Assembly: GCA_004194705.1 (NCBI GenBank)
Contig: SADC01001227.1
Coordinates: 3,621,768-3,685,767 of the forward strand
DNA length: 64,000 nucleotides
Origin: Ditylenchus dipsaci
Lineage: Eukaryota; Nematoda; Chromadorea; Rhabditida; Anguinidae
Direction of reading: 5' to 3'
Numbering within the stretch: the first letter of the stretch is position 1; every line of letters starts with the position of its first letter. A program made the translations under genes and the position numbers. Below are positions 10,740 through 20,181 of the stretch, one piece after another. The notes under the pieces are model-generated. The model saw nothing but the letters and a program-made list of their open reading frames with translations. It was not told where the DNA came from and did not search any database.

Positions 10740-11740
10740 ACCCGGGTAGTGTTACTCAGGTAGTGGTACCTAGATAGTGGTCCCCAGGTGGAGGATTTTA
10801 AGCGGTGGTATCCAGGTTTCAAGTGGTGTTACCCAGGTACAGGTGGTGGTACCCAGGTATAGGTTCCCAGGTGTAAGTACCCAGGTGGTGTTACCAAGGT
10901 ACTCAGGTGGTGGTTCCCAGGTATAGGTTCCCAGGTAGGAGTACTGGCACTTATTTAGTCCGGGGCGGGGGCGCATTCCATAAGTTTTCTTGAATTATGA
11001 TTAAAAGTCTCCTAAGCAGTTTTTTTATCCTGAAAACAATAAAATGTTGTTTTCTCAACTTTCTCACGTGACAAATTTAATTTTTTGAGAATTTTTTCGA
11101 CTAAAATGTGACTTTTTGTTTTGAGGACCAAGGTAATCAAGATTTTGGTCAAATTTGAGTCGAATTTTTTTTTGAAAAATCATATTTTTATACAGAAAAG
11201 TGTCAGAAAACAACGTTTTTTCGCTTTTAAAAAAGAAAAGTTACTTATGTGACGTTTAAACAAGATCTAAGAAAAATTAAAAATGCACCCTCGGACTAAA
11301 TAAGTTCAAGTACTCAGGTGGTAGTACCCAGGTAGTTGTACCCAGGTAAATGCACCCAGGTAGGAGTACTCAGGCGATAGTACCCAGGTAGTGGTACACA
11401 AGTAGGAGTACTCAGGTGAAAGTATCCTGGTAGTGGTACCCAGGTGGTGGCACCCAGGTGGAGGCACCCAGGTACTCAGGGGTGGTACCCAGGTATGTGT
11501 TCTCAGGTGGAGGATTTCAGGTAGTGGTACTTATGTGGTGCACCCAGATGGTGGCACCCAGGTAGGGATAATCAGGTGATGGTACCCATGTGGTAGTACC
11601 CAGGTGGAGGTACTCAGTTATTAGTATACGGATAAGGGTAGCCAGATGGTGTTACCTAGATGGGTTGCTCACGTGGTGATTCTAAGGTAATTTACATGGA
11701 TGGAGGTACCTGAGTGAATGTAGTCAGATGGAGATACTCA
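10740..11740. repeat. Minisatellite array, GTACCCAGGTGGTG unit
   Basis: Dozens of degenerate copies of a 12-15 bp unit, GTACCCAGGTGGTG, run across the segment and are split by a separate palindromic insert at about 10950-11305. Unit spacing is irregular. It follows directly on the right terminus of the MULE element and is followed at 11767-11787 by a GC-rich hairpin. No coding sense. Confidence 0.8.
10950..11305. mobile_element. Palindromic insert in minisatellite (CACTTATTTAGTCCG ends)
   Basis: Ends CACTTATTTAGTCCGGGG and CGGACTAAATAAGTTC are inverted, and minisatellite units continue on either side. The interior is AT-rich with weakly inverted arms. Superfamily not assigned. Confidence 0.55.
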
Positions 11741-11766
11741 TGTGTGGTTTTTTGTTTTAGATGTTG

Positions 11767-11787
11767 TTTGAGGCGCCAGATGGCGCC
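11767..11787. other. GC-rich hairpin at array end
   Basis: AGGCGCCAGATGGCGCCT forms a perfect 7-bp stem, followed by TTTAGTATTTATTATT. An almost identical hairpin with a similar downstream sequence is at 63750-63771, also just past a short-unit array. It could be a Helitron-like 3' hairpin; the usual CTRR end is not exact. Confidence 0.45.
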
Positions 11788-11812
11788 TGTTCGTTTAGTA
11801 TTTATTATTTTT

Positions 11813-12018
11813 TTGCATTAGCATGTAGCCCTGAATCTCTAGTTTCTGATAAGCTATCAACTAGTTCGATACAATTTTGAAAAGTGGAGAACAATTCATT
11901 AAAAAAAAAAAGGTATAGTTTCGAAAAACTCAATTTTTCTCCCGTTTTTCAAAATTGCATCAAGCCAGTTAATAGCGTATCAGAAACTAAAGATTCAGGG
12001 CTAGATGCTAATGCAAAA
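11813..12018. mobile_element. Small palindromic repeat (TGCATTAGCATGTAGCC ends)
   Basis: Left TGCATTAGCATGTAGCCCTG and its inverse CAGGGCTAGATGCTAATGCA enclose arms that share CTCTAGTTTCTGATAAGC and its inverse. Similar arm sequence is found at 2796-2985 and 3256-3272, so these are dispersed members of one family. Confidence 0.6.
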
Positions 12019-12416
12019 AATAAAAATTTGAAAAGTATACACTGAGAAGGAGAATTTTCAAAAATTTGACGGAGATTTAATGATTTCGACGGGTGTTTTC
12101 GATTTGAGCCACAAAAAACACATGCGATCAAAGCTTTGAAACAAAAATCTTTTTCAAAAATTTGGAAATTTCAAAAATTCAAAAAAAATTTCAAAAATTT
12201 TTCAAACTTTGATCTCATGTGTTTTTGTCGGATGGATTCATGGTAATAACGATCGGTGTAAAAAATAGGGTTAAAAATAAAAAATTAAATTAACTTAAGT
12301 TCGCAAAATCCCATTTACTAGTCAAAATCCAAAACAGCCCCCCCCCTATTGTCTGTCGTCCTTTAAATACCCCCGTCAATTTAATCGTTATATTTACGCA
12401 CGAATTTTTTCATTAA

Positions 12417-12605
12417 AGGACCATGGTTTTGGGCGCAGTGGCATGTGCAAAATTTGAATTGGCGGGGGACACTTCTCTTTCGTCTCAAGCTTTACTCTTT
12501 GGAGTAATGGCGAACGATTCCAAAGAGTAAAGCTTGAGACGAAAGAGAAGTGTCCCCGCCAATTCAAATTTTGCACATGCCACTGCGCCCAAAAACCATG
12601 GTCCT
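12417..12605. mobile_element. TTAA-flanked palindromic MITE (AGGACCATGG family, copy 1)
   Basis: A 189-bp near-perfect palindrome, AGGACCATGGTTTTGGGCGC and inverse, flanked by TTAA on both sides. Arms contain AATTTGAATTGGCGGG and CACTTCTCTTTCGTCTC. Further copies at 30002-30192 and 34179-34366. TTAA target use suggests piggyBac-type mobilisation. Confidence 0.85.
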
Positions 12606-12830
12606 TTAAGTATCTAACAAAACTATACTTAAATTTAAATTCTAAGCCTTGTTTTGTTAGTAACCAAGTTTAAAAATGCGAACAGAAGATCAATGATCAG
12701 GTACATTTTTTGAATTGGCGGGGGGCCACCAGATCACCGTGAGCATGGTTCTTTTAAATTTACGTTTGCGGCCGTTTTGAAAGCATGGTAATTTCTAGGA
12801 TTAGGTCATGGACATATGACCAGTGTTGTG

Positions 12831-13408
12831 CGTTTGGCTCGTTTGCGAGCCAGTGGCTCGCGTCCCTTTGAGAGGACGCGAGCTGCTGGCTCGCCAAATA
12901 GCTAACTTGGCGAGCCGTATGGCTCGCGAGCCATATGGCTCGCCAAGTTAAGGAACAAAGTGACAAAAGCTTCTTAGCTCGCGAGCCATTTGGCTCGCAT
13001 CTATAATAAGCATATGGTTTGGCTCGCGGAAATATTGTTTGCTGAAATGAACCCTAAATCTAGTTTATTTTTTCATTTTTTTCAATTTTTTGACTGATTT
13101 TTTGCAAATATTAACCTAGTAACACTTTATTTGTCCTTTTATTTGTCTTTAACAATAAATTGACGTTCGAAACTCACATAAAAGTGCGAGCCGAACCATT
13201 TGTTTTGTTCGCGAGCCAAATGGTTCGCGATACAAATGGCTCGTATGGTTTTGGCTCGCGTTCGGCTCGCTTAAAAAACAAGTACGCGAGCCAATTGGCT
13301 CGCATATATAAAAAAAGGCGAGCCATATGGCTCGAACCCATTTGGCTCGCTAGGACATGCGATTTTAGGTCTTTCATTTGGCTCACGCGAGCCAAATGGA
13401 CAACACTG
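12831..13408. mobile_element. hAT-like element with GGCTCGC terminal arrays (intact copy, TSD CATATGAC)
   Basis: Ends CAGTGTTGTGCGTTTGGCTC and GAGCCAAATGGACAACACTG, with a perfect 8-bp direct repeat CATATGAC on both sides. The terminal quarters consist of GGCTCGC/GCGAGCC units in both orientations. Non-coding: ORFs across it are array read-through. Relatives at 1957-2464 (truncated) and 38157-38729. Confidence 0.9.
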
Positions 13409-14034
13409 CATATGACCCAACTTTTCAGCCAGCCCTTTCACACTTCGTGCATAAGCAGCCACATGCGGATGATTTTTACGAAAAATAAATAACAGACGGC
13501 TCATTGTGAAACACCGAAAAATGCTGATGCGTACGAGACTTTTGGACGTAGTGTTACTTGGTAATCATGGCGGACTTTACTGTTGTGGAATTTATTGTAA
13601 AATTAGCTGAGAATAGGGTCAGATTTTGGAAATATGCCCGATTTCAATAGTGACCGACCATTTGCCCAGCCCTATTAATTTTCCTTCCATCAGATTTAAT
13701 AGGGAGGAGAACAGATTCCGGTAAGTAAATCTGATCCAAGAATAAGCAAACAGAGTAAAAATTTTCTACCATTTATGAAAATAGGAGGCCAGCATATCGA
13801 AGTTAGATGGCATTTCAGAAAACAAAATATTTCAAAACATCAGCTTAAACTGGTCACTAAATTGAACACTTAAACCTTACGCCCATAGTCATTGAGTTAC
13901 CCAGGAATTTTCAGAGTTTTGCTACTTTTTTAGATGAGTCGGTAGCAATTTAACCTAGGGTAATTTGTATGTCGTGAATGTTCCAAATTCAATTACATGT
14001 ACAGGGTGGCCCAAAAAAAATTCGGCCACCTTAA

Positions 14035-15495
14035 CACGAGAACGGTTGGTTGTGATTTCTGTCGATTCTGACTCAGGATTTCACGCTGAACACGATGGTG
14101 CAATTTGTTTTTGCGCTTCTAATTGAAATTTTTGAGATCCGAGCAATTTAAAATTGTCGAAAATGTGACCTTCCAGATTATTGAATTTTCAGCTTCTTTC
14201 AGGTGCTTCTCTCCTATATTCTTATTCCAACAAGGCAAATAACATCTTAAGATGGTGACCCAGATCAGAGCTATCTTTTGCGCCCAAACTTGCCACAGAG
14301 TGATTATAAATTCACGGAGAATTTTTTATTTTCCCTCACATATACATTTCTGGATATTCTTGTTTTAGACATAAAAATGTGCATAACTCTGCATACAAAT
14401 CACTTCTATCTAAATGGTCAAATAAAAATGAAAGAACGAAATCTCGCGATTATTTTGACACTGAATAAAGAAATAGTTTATCATAAAATTAGGACAAATT
14501 ATGTAAAATGAGTATATAAGTTGTAACGCAACTTTACTACAACTTCGTACTCTCTAGTAAAAGACTCAATTATAACACCGGATTCGTGTTCAGCGTGGTC
14601 GATTTGCAATGGATTCGATATGAAAATGCTCTTAAAATTGAAAAGTCCCTGTCAAATTTAGTTTTCCGCTCAAGACAATGAACATTTGAATTTCAAATTT
14701 GAATATTTTTTGTCTCGAGAAGAATTGAAAATTTCACTGTTACTTTTTATTTTTAGAATGGTTTCATATGCAAATCGACCACGCTGAACACGAATCCGGT
14801 GTTATAATTGAGGCTTGTACTAGAGAGTACGAAGTTATAGTAAAGTTGCGTTACAACTTATATACTGATTTCACATAATTTGTCCTAATTTTATCATAAA
14901 CTATTTCTTTATTTAGTGCCAAAATAATCGCGAGATTTTGTTCTTTCATTTTTATTTGACCATTTAGCTAGAAGTGATTTGTATGCAGAGTTATGCCCAT
15001 TTTATTGTCAAAAACAATATATCCAGAAAATGTATATTTGAGGAAAAATAAATAATTTTTCCGTGAATTTATAATCACTCTGTGGCAAGTTTGGGCGCAA
15101 AAGATAGCTCTGATCTGGCTCACCATAGAAAATTTTAGGAAGGAAGAGGCAAAATGGTGGTGGCAGGAATCGAACCTGCAGCTTTCAGTTGTCCGGCTGA
15201 TGTGCTACCATTACACTACGCCGCCACCTCTTCCTTCTTTTCCTAAGGGTCTATGCATATCTGCTCTCTTCACATCATTTTAAGATGTTATTTGCTTTGT
15301 TGGAATGAGAATATAGGAGAGAAGCACCTGAAAGAAGCTGAAAATTCAATAATCTGGAAGGTCGCATTTTCGACAATTTTAAATTGCTCGGATCTCAAAA
15401 ATTTCAATTAGAAGTGCAAAAACAAATTGCACCATCGTGTTCAGCGTGAAATCCTGAGTCAGAATCGACAGAAATCACAACCAACCGTTCTCGTG
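14035..15495. mobile_element. 1.46-kb TTAA-flanked palindrome carrying a tRNA-like gene
   Basis: Arms of about 650 bases are inverted almost end to end (CACGAGAACGGTTGGTTGTG and its inverse), flanked by TTAA, and inserted into the mariner-like MITE 14002-15717. The centre is near 14700. The right arm contains about 145 extra bases (about 15125-15275), including a tRNA-like gene, that the left arm lacks: the left arm reads CATCTTAAGATGGTGACCCA without interruption. piggyBac-type class inferred from TTAA. Confidence 0.85.
15155..15225 (-). tRNA. tRNA-like gene with consensus A and B boxes, atypical anticodon arm
   Basis: Minus strand. The A box TAGTGTAATGG and B box GGTTCGATTCC match the Pol III consensus exactly and are spaced as in a tRNA. 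D arm GTGT/GCAC and T arm GCAGG/CCTGC pair well. The acceptor stem pairs imperfectly (GGCGGCG with CACCACC), and the anticodon arm has only four good pairs with an eight-base loop, so no anticodon can be assigned. Outside it, GGAAGGAAGAGG and its inverse extend a longer stem. It sits in one arm of the TTAA palindrome only. It may be a degenerate tRNA gene or a tRNA-derived promoter. Confidence 0.55.
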
Positions 15496-16047
15496 TTAAA
15501 AAGATTGAAGCACGTAACCCCTTGCCCGGTCGGTTTCCGATTTTCGGGTGGCAAGTCCTCGGAAACGTCCACAACAATGCCGGCTATGATAAAGAGAAAC
15601 ACCACAAAGCTCCTAGGTAGCTTAACCACTGCCAGCGATTTTCCTGATGAACTAGATTTGACAAGGAGCAATCTACGCAATTTTTTTTAATTGGCCGCGT
15701 TATTTAGGGCCACCCTGTATATGTACTGATAAAATAATAAATTTATTTTAAATTGGACAAATAAATATTGTAAACTTTAACTTTAAACCGAAGGGCTGGA
15801 AAAAGTTTTTTATAAACTGATTTAACTAATTTAGGGGTTTTTAATGGTCCACTCAGCCTGCATGCTTCATTTCTCCAAAATAACACAAAAATGAGATTTA
15901 CCATTTACCGGAAAGAAGAAAACTCTATGAAACTAAATGAGATATAATTAATAGGCTGTTCCATTTCATGAATTTATTACAATCAACAGACATTCAGACA
16001 ATGCATTTGCAACAAAGAATTTCTTTTGTGATTTCTTCGTTCAGCTA

Positions 16048-16428
16048 TCATTTGGCACCATCCTTCTTGGTAGCGAAGGTCTTCTTGTAGGTTGCCGATT
16101 TCTTGTAGTTGATGACTGGCTTGTTGGCTGGCGGCGGAGGCGGCTGGACCCTGGTTTGCGAAGTAGTCACCGGCGTCGGCACAGTAGCTGTCTGTAAATT
16201 TTTTTAGCGAATGGTGAGAAACGTGCAAGTAAACAGCAACAGACTAACCTTAGTGCTAGAAGCCGCGGCCGGAGCAGCCACAGCAGCAGGAGCAGGAGCC
16301 GGAGAAGTAGCTTTGGTCGGAGTCTTGCTGTCACCAAAGAAGTCACCATCAATGTCGAGATCCAAGTCGCTTGTCTTGCTTGCATCAGCAGAAGTGTCGA
16401 GAGGAACGAAAGCACTCTTGTCGGCCAT
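16048..16428 (-). CDS. Small Ala/Pro-rich protein of unknown function
   Basis: Two exons, 16428-16249 and 16191-16048, join in phase 0 (donor AAG/GTTAGT, acceptor TTTACAG) to give 107 residues. The N-terminal third is acidic (DLDLDIDGDFFGDSK), the middle is Ala/Pro-rich low complexity, and the C-terminal third is basic with a Pro run, VQPPPPPANKP, then Lys/Tyr/Thr-rich sequence ending KKDGAK. No transmembrane segment or known catalytic motif. A TTTATT (AATAAA on the minus strand) lies about 75 bases beyond the stop. The clean splice sites, uninterrupted frame and GC-richer codon use argue for a real gene. I do not recognise it. Confidence 0.7.
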
Positions 16429-16936
16429 TTTTGAATTTGCTTTCACCAAAGAGAGATCGAGAGCGAGAGAACAAACCAACTAGCACCCGAAGAGAAGGCA
16501 AGAATAAAATTTGTTCCTCAAATAATTGCTTTTATAGTCCTTTCTATCGAGTAAATCTGAGTGAGAAATTGTCCTGCAAAGAAAACATTCGCATTTGCAG
16601 TGTGCGGATTCTCAAAACGCCTAAAAATGTTCCTTCTGCTTAATGTTCCCTTCTGCAGACCTATGTCAGTGGCGGAGTGGTTAAGCTTTTCGTCAAAATA
16701 CTTTACGTAGCAAAAAGCTATTTTTCTTCACTACCGACGATTGATGAAAGATTTTGCCAAAAAATGAATTGGATATGAAAATATAGAATACCGCAGCCCT
16801 CATACTCCCGCGAGACACGAAACCGGTACACGGGACACGGCTACTTTTTTATCATAGCAATCATAGCATGAGTCAGTAGCAATTTAACCTAGGGTAAATT
16901 TGCATGTTGTGAAGGTTCCAAATTTAATTGCATGTA

Positions 16937-17185
16937 CAGGGTGGCCAAAAAAAATTCGGCCACCTTAAAAAAATTGAATCACGTAACCCCTTGCCAGGTC
17001 GGTTTCCGATTTTTGGGTGGCAAGTCCTCGGAAACCTCCTCAACAATGCCGGCTATGATAAAGAGAAACACCACAAAGCTCCTAGGTAGCTTAACGAGTG
17101 CCATCGATTTTCCTGGGGAAATCGATGTGGCAGGGTGCTACCTACGCAAATTTTTTCAAGTGGCCGCTTTTTTTGGACCACCCTG
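16937..17185. mobile_element. mariner-like TA-flanked MITE, intact copy
   Basis: A 249-bp element with ends CAGGGTGGCCAAAAAAAATT and TTGGACCACCCTG, TA on both sides. It is the uninterrupted equivalent of 14002-15717. The similarity between the two loci also covers about 65 bases upstream of the element. Confidence 0.85.
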
Positions 17186-17208
17186 TATATTTTCAAGTTG
17201 AGACTCAC

Positions 17209-17495
17209 CTCTTCAAAAGCATAGACCAGGAAACGGGAGTCACTGAGATATTCAGAAACTTGCGGGCTGTCTTATTGTCATAGCCGAAGTCACTTTGCAG
17301 AGAGTCGAGCATGTGTTGAGGGGTGACATAGAATAGGGCAAGGGGTAGGTCAAACCTGGCCCATCCACAGCTACGTTCAGACCAGCCATCACATGGACTG
17401 CTTGAGCCAGGCCTCCAATCAGCGATGTCCACTTGTCCGGTTGCTCACCTATTAAGGCAAGCAAGGAGGTGGCCCATCTGGCAAATTCCACTAAT
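17209..17495 (-). CDS. Internal exon, unknown protein, frame broken once
   Basis: Bounded by acceptor ATATTGCAG (above 17495) and donor AAGAG/GTGAGT (below 17209). The first part reads LVEFARWATSLLALIGEQPD and continues to VDGPG. The second part, in another frame, reads FYVTPQHMLDSLQ through SWSMLLKR. Both halves look protein-like, so one base appears to be missing around 17350. I cannot assign a family. It could belong with a possible short exon after TTGTGGCAG near 18330 on the same strand. No other exons were identified. Confidence 0.45.
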
Positions 17496-17638
17496 CTGCA
17501 ATATCAACTTGTCAATCAAATTAGAGAAAATCAAAGAAAAAATGGCACAAGTATAAAGTGATTTCGTGAATACGATTGTCTGGTCACTTTAAAATTTGAG
17601 ATGTAAAGGGCTATCCGAAAGTTTTTTACTTTTGAGTA

Positions 17639-17825
17639 CAGTCAACTCCCGATTTAGTGTACACACTGAGGACCGGCTCCAGGTGTATACTAAATCGAGT
17701 GTACACTAAATCGAGGGTTCATTCTAGTCATTTAAATGAACCGCCAGCCAAAATGATTCAATCCAGGTGTACACTAAACCGAGGTGTACACTAAATCCGG
17801 TGTACACTAAATCGGGAGTTGACTG
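17639..17825. mobile_element. pogo/Tigger-like TA-flanked MITE (CAGTCAACTCCCG)
   Basis: Ends CAGTCAACTCCCGATTTAGT and its inverse, TA on both sides. The interior repeats GTGTACACTAAATCGA units and contains GAGGACCGGCTCCAGG, as in the sister elements. Non-coding. Confidence 0.8.
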
Positions 17826-17857
17826 TATAACTTTTATGGTGACCTAGTTTTCGAACA

Positions 17858-18256
17858 GGCGGGGCGGTTTATTCAACAGACGGAAAATTCAAAAAGCGGA
17901 TAATTCAACAGTGGATTATTCAGTAGCCGCATTATTCGAAAAGCGGATAATTCAACAGAGTAATTTTCCACAAGATAATTTAACAGTGGATTTTTTAGGA
18001 TGCATTAATTTAACAAAAATTCAACAGTCGGAGTTTTGTCAATAATTCTTTCAACCCACCTTTTGACAAAGTATCAAGCAGATTTTTTTCAGGATCAGTT
18101 CCTCTCGGCTATTTCTATCGATCCTGAAAAAAATCAGCTCGATACGTTGTCAAAAAGTGGGTTAAAACAATTATTGACGAAAACTCCGACTGTTGAATAA
18201 TCCACTGTTGAATTATCCGGTTTTTGAATTTTCCGTCTGTTGAATAAACCCCCGCC
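17858..18256. mobile_element. MULE-like palindrome, 9-bp target duplication TTTCGAACA
   Basis: 399 bp with inverted ends GGCGGGGCGGTTTATTCAAC and its near-inverse ...CCCCCGCC, flanked by the perfect 9-bp direct repeat TTTCGAACA. Termini consist of TTCAACAGTGGATTATTCA-like units. G...C ends and a 9-bp duplication fit a Mutator-like element. Confidence 0.8.
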
Positions 18257-18365
18257 TTTCGAACATACGTGAAAACAAATTAATTTAGAACCGTGATTAT
18301 ATGATGCTTTCCTAAACTGCTGCACAATGCTCTGCCACAAAAGCAAAAACACAAAGGCAAAATAC

Positions 18366-18513
18366 TAGGGTTGTACAATTCTCCGGAATTTCCAGTTTTT
18401 CCTTATTAAATCCTCCATATACTCGAGAGAATTGTCGGAATAAAAAATATGCGTATTTAGATTCTTTGGAGAATTCTCCGATTTTTATTTTTACGGAGAA
18501 TTATACAACCCTT
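18366..18513. mobile_element. Small hAT-like MITE, TSD CAAAATAC
   Basis: 148 bp with ends TAGGGTTGTACAATTCTCC and GGAGAATTATACAACCCTT, flanked by a perfect 8-bp direct repeat CAAAATAC. Confidence 0.8.
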
Positions 18514-18555
18514 CAAAATACATACCGCGCTGACAAAACCAAAGCATTGTCTTAA

Positions 18556-18832
18556 AGGGGGGGGGGGGGTGAAAGCTACTTAGGTTTGAAAAAGTGGCTT
18601 CCATATTTAGAGGTAATTTGGGTCGCTGATTCCGAATCTGGCGTCAAAAAAGTCTAATTACCTCTAAAATGACCAAACAAGCCAAAAAAAGTAGTGTGCC
18701 ACTACGTGGGATTGAAGCGGCCACACCAAAAAAAAACACCATTTTGGGCTAAAAAACGCGAGCGCTTACGCACTGCGCCATGGAAGCCACTTTTTGAAAC
18801 ATAAGTAGCTTTCCTTCTCCCCCCCCCCTCTA
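18556..18832. mobile_element. Palindromic element with tRNA-like core (copy 1)
   Basis: G-run/C-run ends enclose arms AAAGCTACTTAGGTTTGAAA and ATAAGTAGCTTT. The right arm, on the minus strand, reads CCATGGCGCAGTGCGTAAGC (A-box-like) and, after a spacer, a CCCACGTAG segment, a tRNA-like arrangement. The same unit is at 47400-48562 and 55355-55785, where the B box GGTTCAANCCC is better preserved. Confidence 0.6.
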
Positions 18833-18972
18833 AGGCCTGGCCACAATGGTAATGACGATGTCAAAATAAAGCGGTATATAGATCTTGCGCTTTGGATTTA
18901 AAATGCTAAATCGGATAACAGATAACCTACTGTATACCTGAAATCGAAAAGTAGATACAGGTCTTCCATATC

Positions 18973-19686
18973 GTTACAACGCATTTGGGCACATCGCATT
19001 TGGCACCCGCATTTGGCACCCGCATTTAGGCACACCGCATTTGGGCACCCGCATTTGGCCCCGCATGCGGGCACCGCATTGGGCCCCGATTTTGGGCCCG
19101 ATTAAAAATTCGCCGCTATTCCATTGTACCGGTCTTTTTGCCAAAACTGTTGCCATTTACAAAAACGACCGGTAAAATCGGAATCCTTGCGATTTTTTGC
19201 ACAGGACTAGCCGAAGACATCTGGCGAAAAATCAAAAAAATCGAGGTAAAAAAAGTGTCGGACCCAAGGTGGGAACGAACTTTTGGGGGGTCGTTATATC
19301 GAGCGTCGACTGTATGTGTGCTCATTTTAACCAAATCCAACAAGCATCCTGTGACCTGAAGGGCAAGCTACTTATGAGCAAGGCTTTTGATCACAAATAC
19401 ATATAGGGGCCTTTTTTGCATTACTCTAGTGACCGAAACAGGTAGAACAGGGTCTTTAAACTAAACGTTTACACACTTCCGGTCGAAAATTTGGATGAGG
19501 CACCCTATAGGACCTGAAATGAATACAAATTTATTATGAAACAGTAAAATATTGATACATTTCAATTTATAATTTCAACATATGGAATTTTAAAATCGGG
19601 GCCCAAATGCGGTGCCCAAATGCGGGGCTTAAATGCGGGTGCCCAAATGCGGTGTGCCCAAATGCGGGTGCCAAATGCGTAGTAAC
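18973..19686. mobile_element. MULE-like element with GCATTTGGGCACC terminal arrays, TSD CTTCCATATC
   Basis: Ends GTTACAACGCATTTGGGC and GCCAAATGCGTAGTAAC, flanked by a perfect 10-bp direct repeat CTTCCATATC. Both termini are arrays of about five to eight 13-15 bp units (GCATTTGGGCACCC). The interior contains part of a pogo-like MITE ending GTCGACTGTA near 19312 and otherwise no coding region. A 10-bp duplication fits a Mutator-like class. Confidence 0.85.
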
Positions 19687-20181
19687 CTTCCATATCGGAT
19701 TTGGAATTTTACAGTGAAAAACGAGAGATCTAGACATCACTTCACTTCGACATTCCCACTGTGGCCAAGCCCTTACATCGCGTTAATATTGCGTATTAAA
19801 TTTTGCAAGAGAATAAAAAATCCAGAAATCCATGCAAGAGAATTGCGACTATTTCGAACCGGCGGTGAATCTTTTTTAGTAATCGACTAACAAATAACCA
19901 TAATTTTCATGTAAAAATCTCAACTTGGTCCTGCAATAATGCTCCGCTTGCACTCCACTGTCAGGTCTCAAAAGAAACAAACAGTTGCCGAACTATATTT
20001 ATCGATGACGCTATACGATCCATTTATTACAGACAGGACGCAGATATTACACATGATATTACTAGAGAACATTCTGTCGGCAGAACATATTCTTATCCAA
20101 AGAGATCCTCTTCTTTTGGCGAACTTCTTCTGGCACTCCTGTGTCTTGTCTACCTTCACCCTCCGCTTTTGCTTGCTCGGC

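Larger units (their letters stand above)
5848..12362. mobile_element. Large TTAA-flanked composite element (6.5 kb)
   Basis: The left end AGGAGGACAGACAATAGGGG and right end CCCCTATTGTCTGTCGTCCT are inverted and each is directly flanked by TTAA. Further inward both arms share GGGATTTTGCGAACTTAAGT, then AACACCCGTCAAA and ATCTCCCGTC units in opposite orientation (5995-6060 and 12060-12105). TTAA duplication suggests piggyBac-type mobilisation. The interior is filled with later insertions: the MULE element about 6412-10738, its guest 6744-8148, and the array 10740-11740. No piggyBac coding region is visible inside. Confidence 0.7.
14002..15717. mobile_element. mariner-like TA-flanked MITE (CAGGGTGGCCC), split by a TTAA element
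   Basis: Ends CAGGGTGGCCCAAAAAAAAT and AGGGCCACCCTG, TA on both sides. A second, uninterrupted copy of 249 bp at 16937-17185 shows the intact element. Here it is interrupted at TTAA by the 1.46-kb palindrome 14035-15495. The mariner-like classification rests on TIR sequence and TA flanks. Confidence 0.85.

Noticed and set aside
10740..11740. Regularly spaced repeats considered as a CRISPR-like array
   Set aside because: Units are degenerate, spacing is irregular, there are no unique spacers or cas genes, and the genome is eukaryotic.
12831..13408. Overlapping ORFs with repeated ASQ/ARE residues
   Set aside because: They are GGCTCGC array translations; the element has clear hAT-like boundaries instead.
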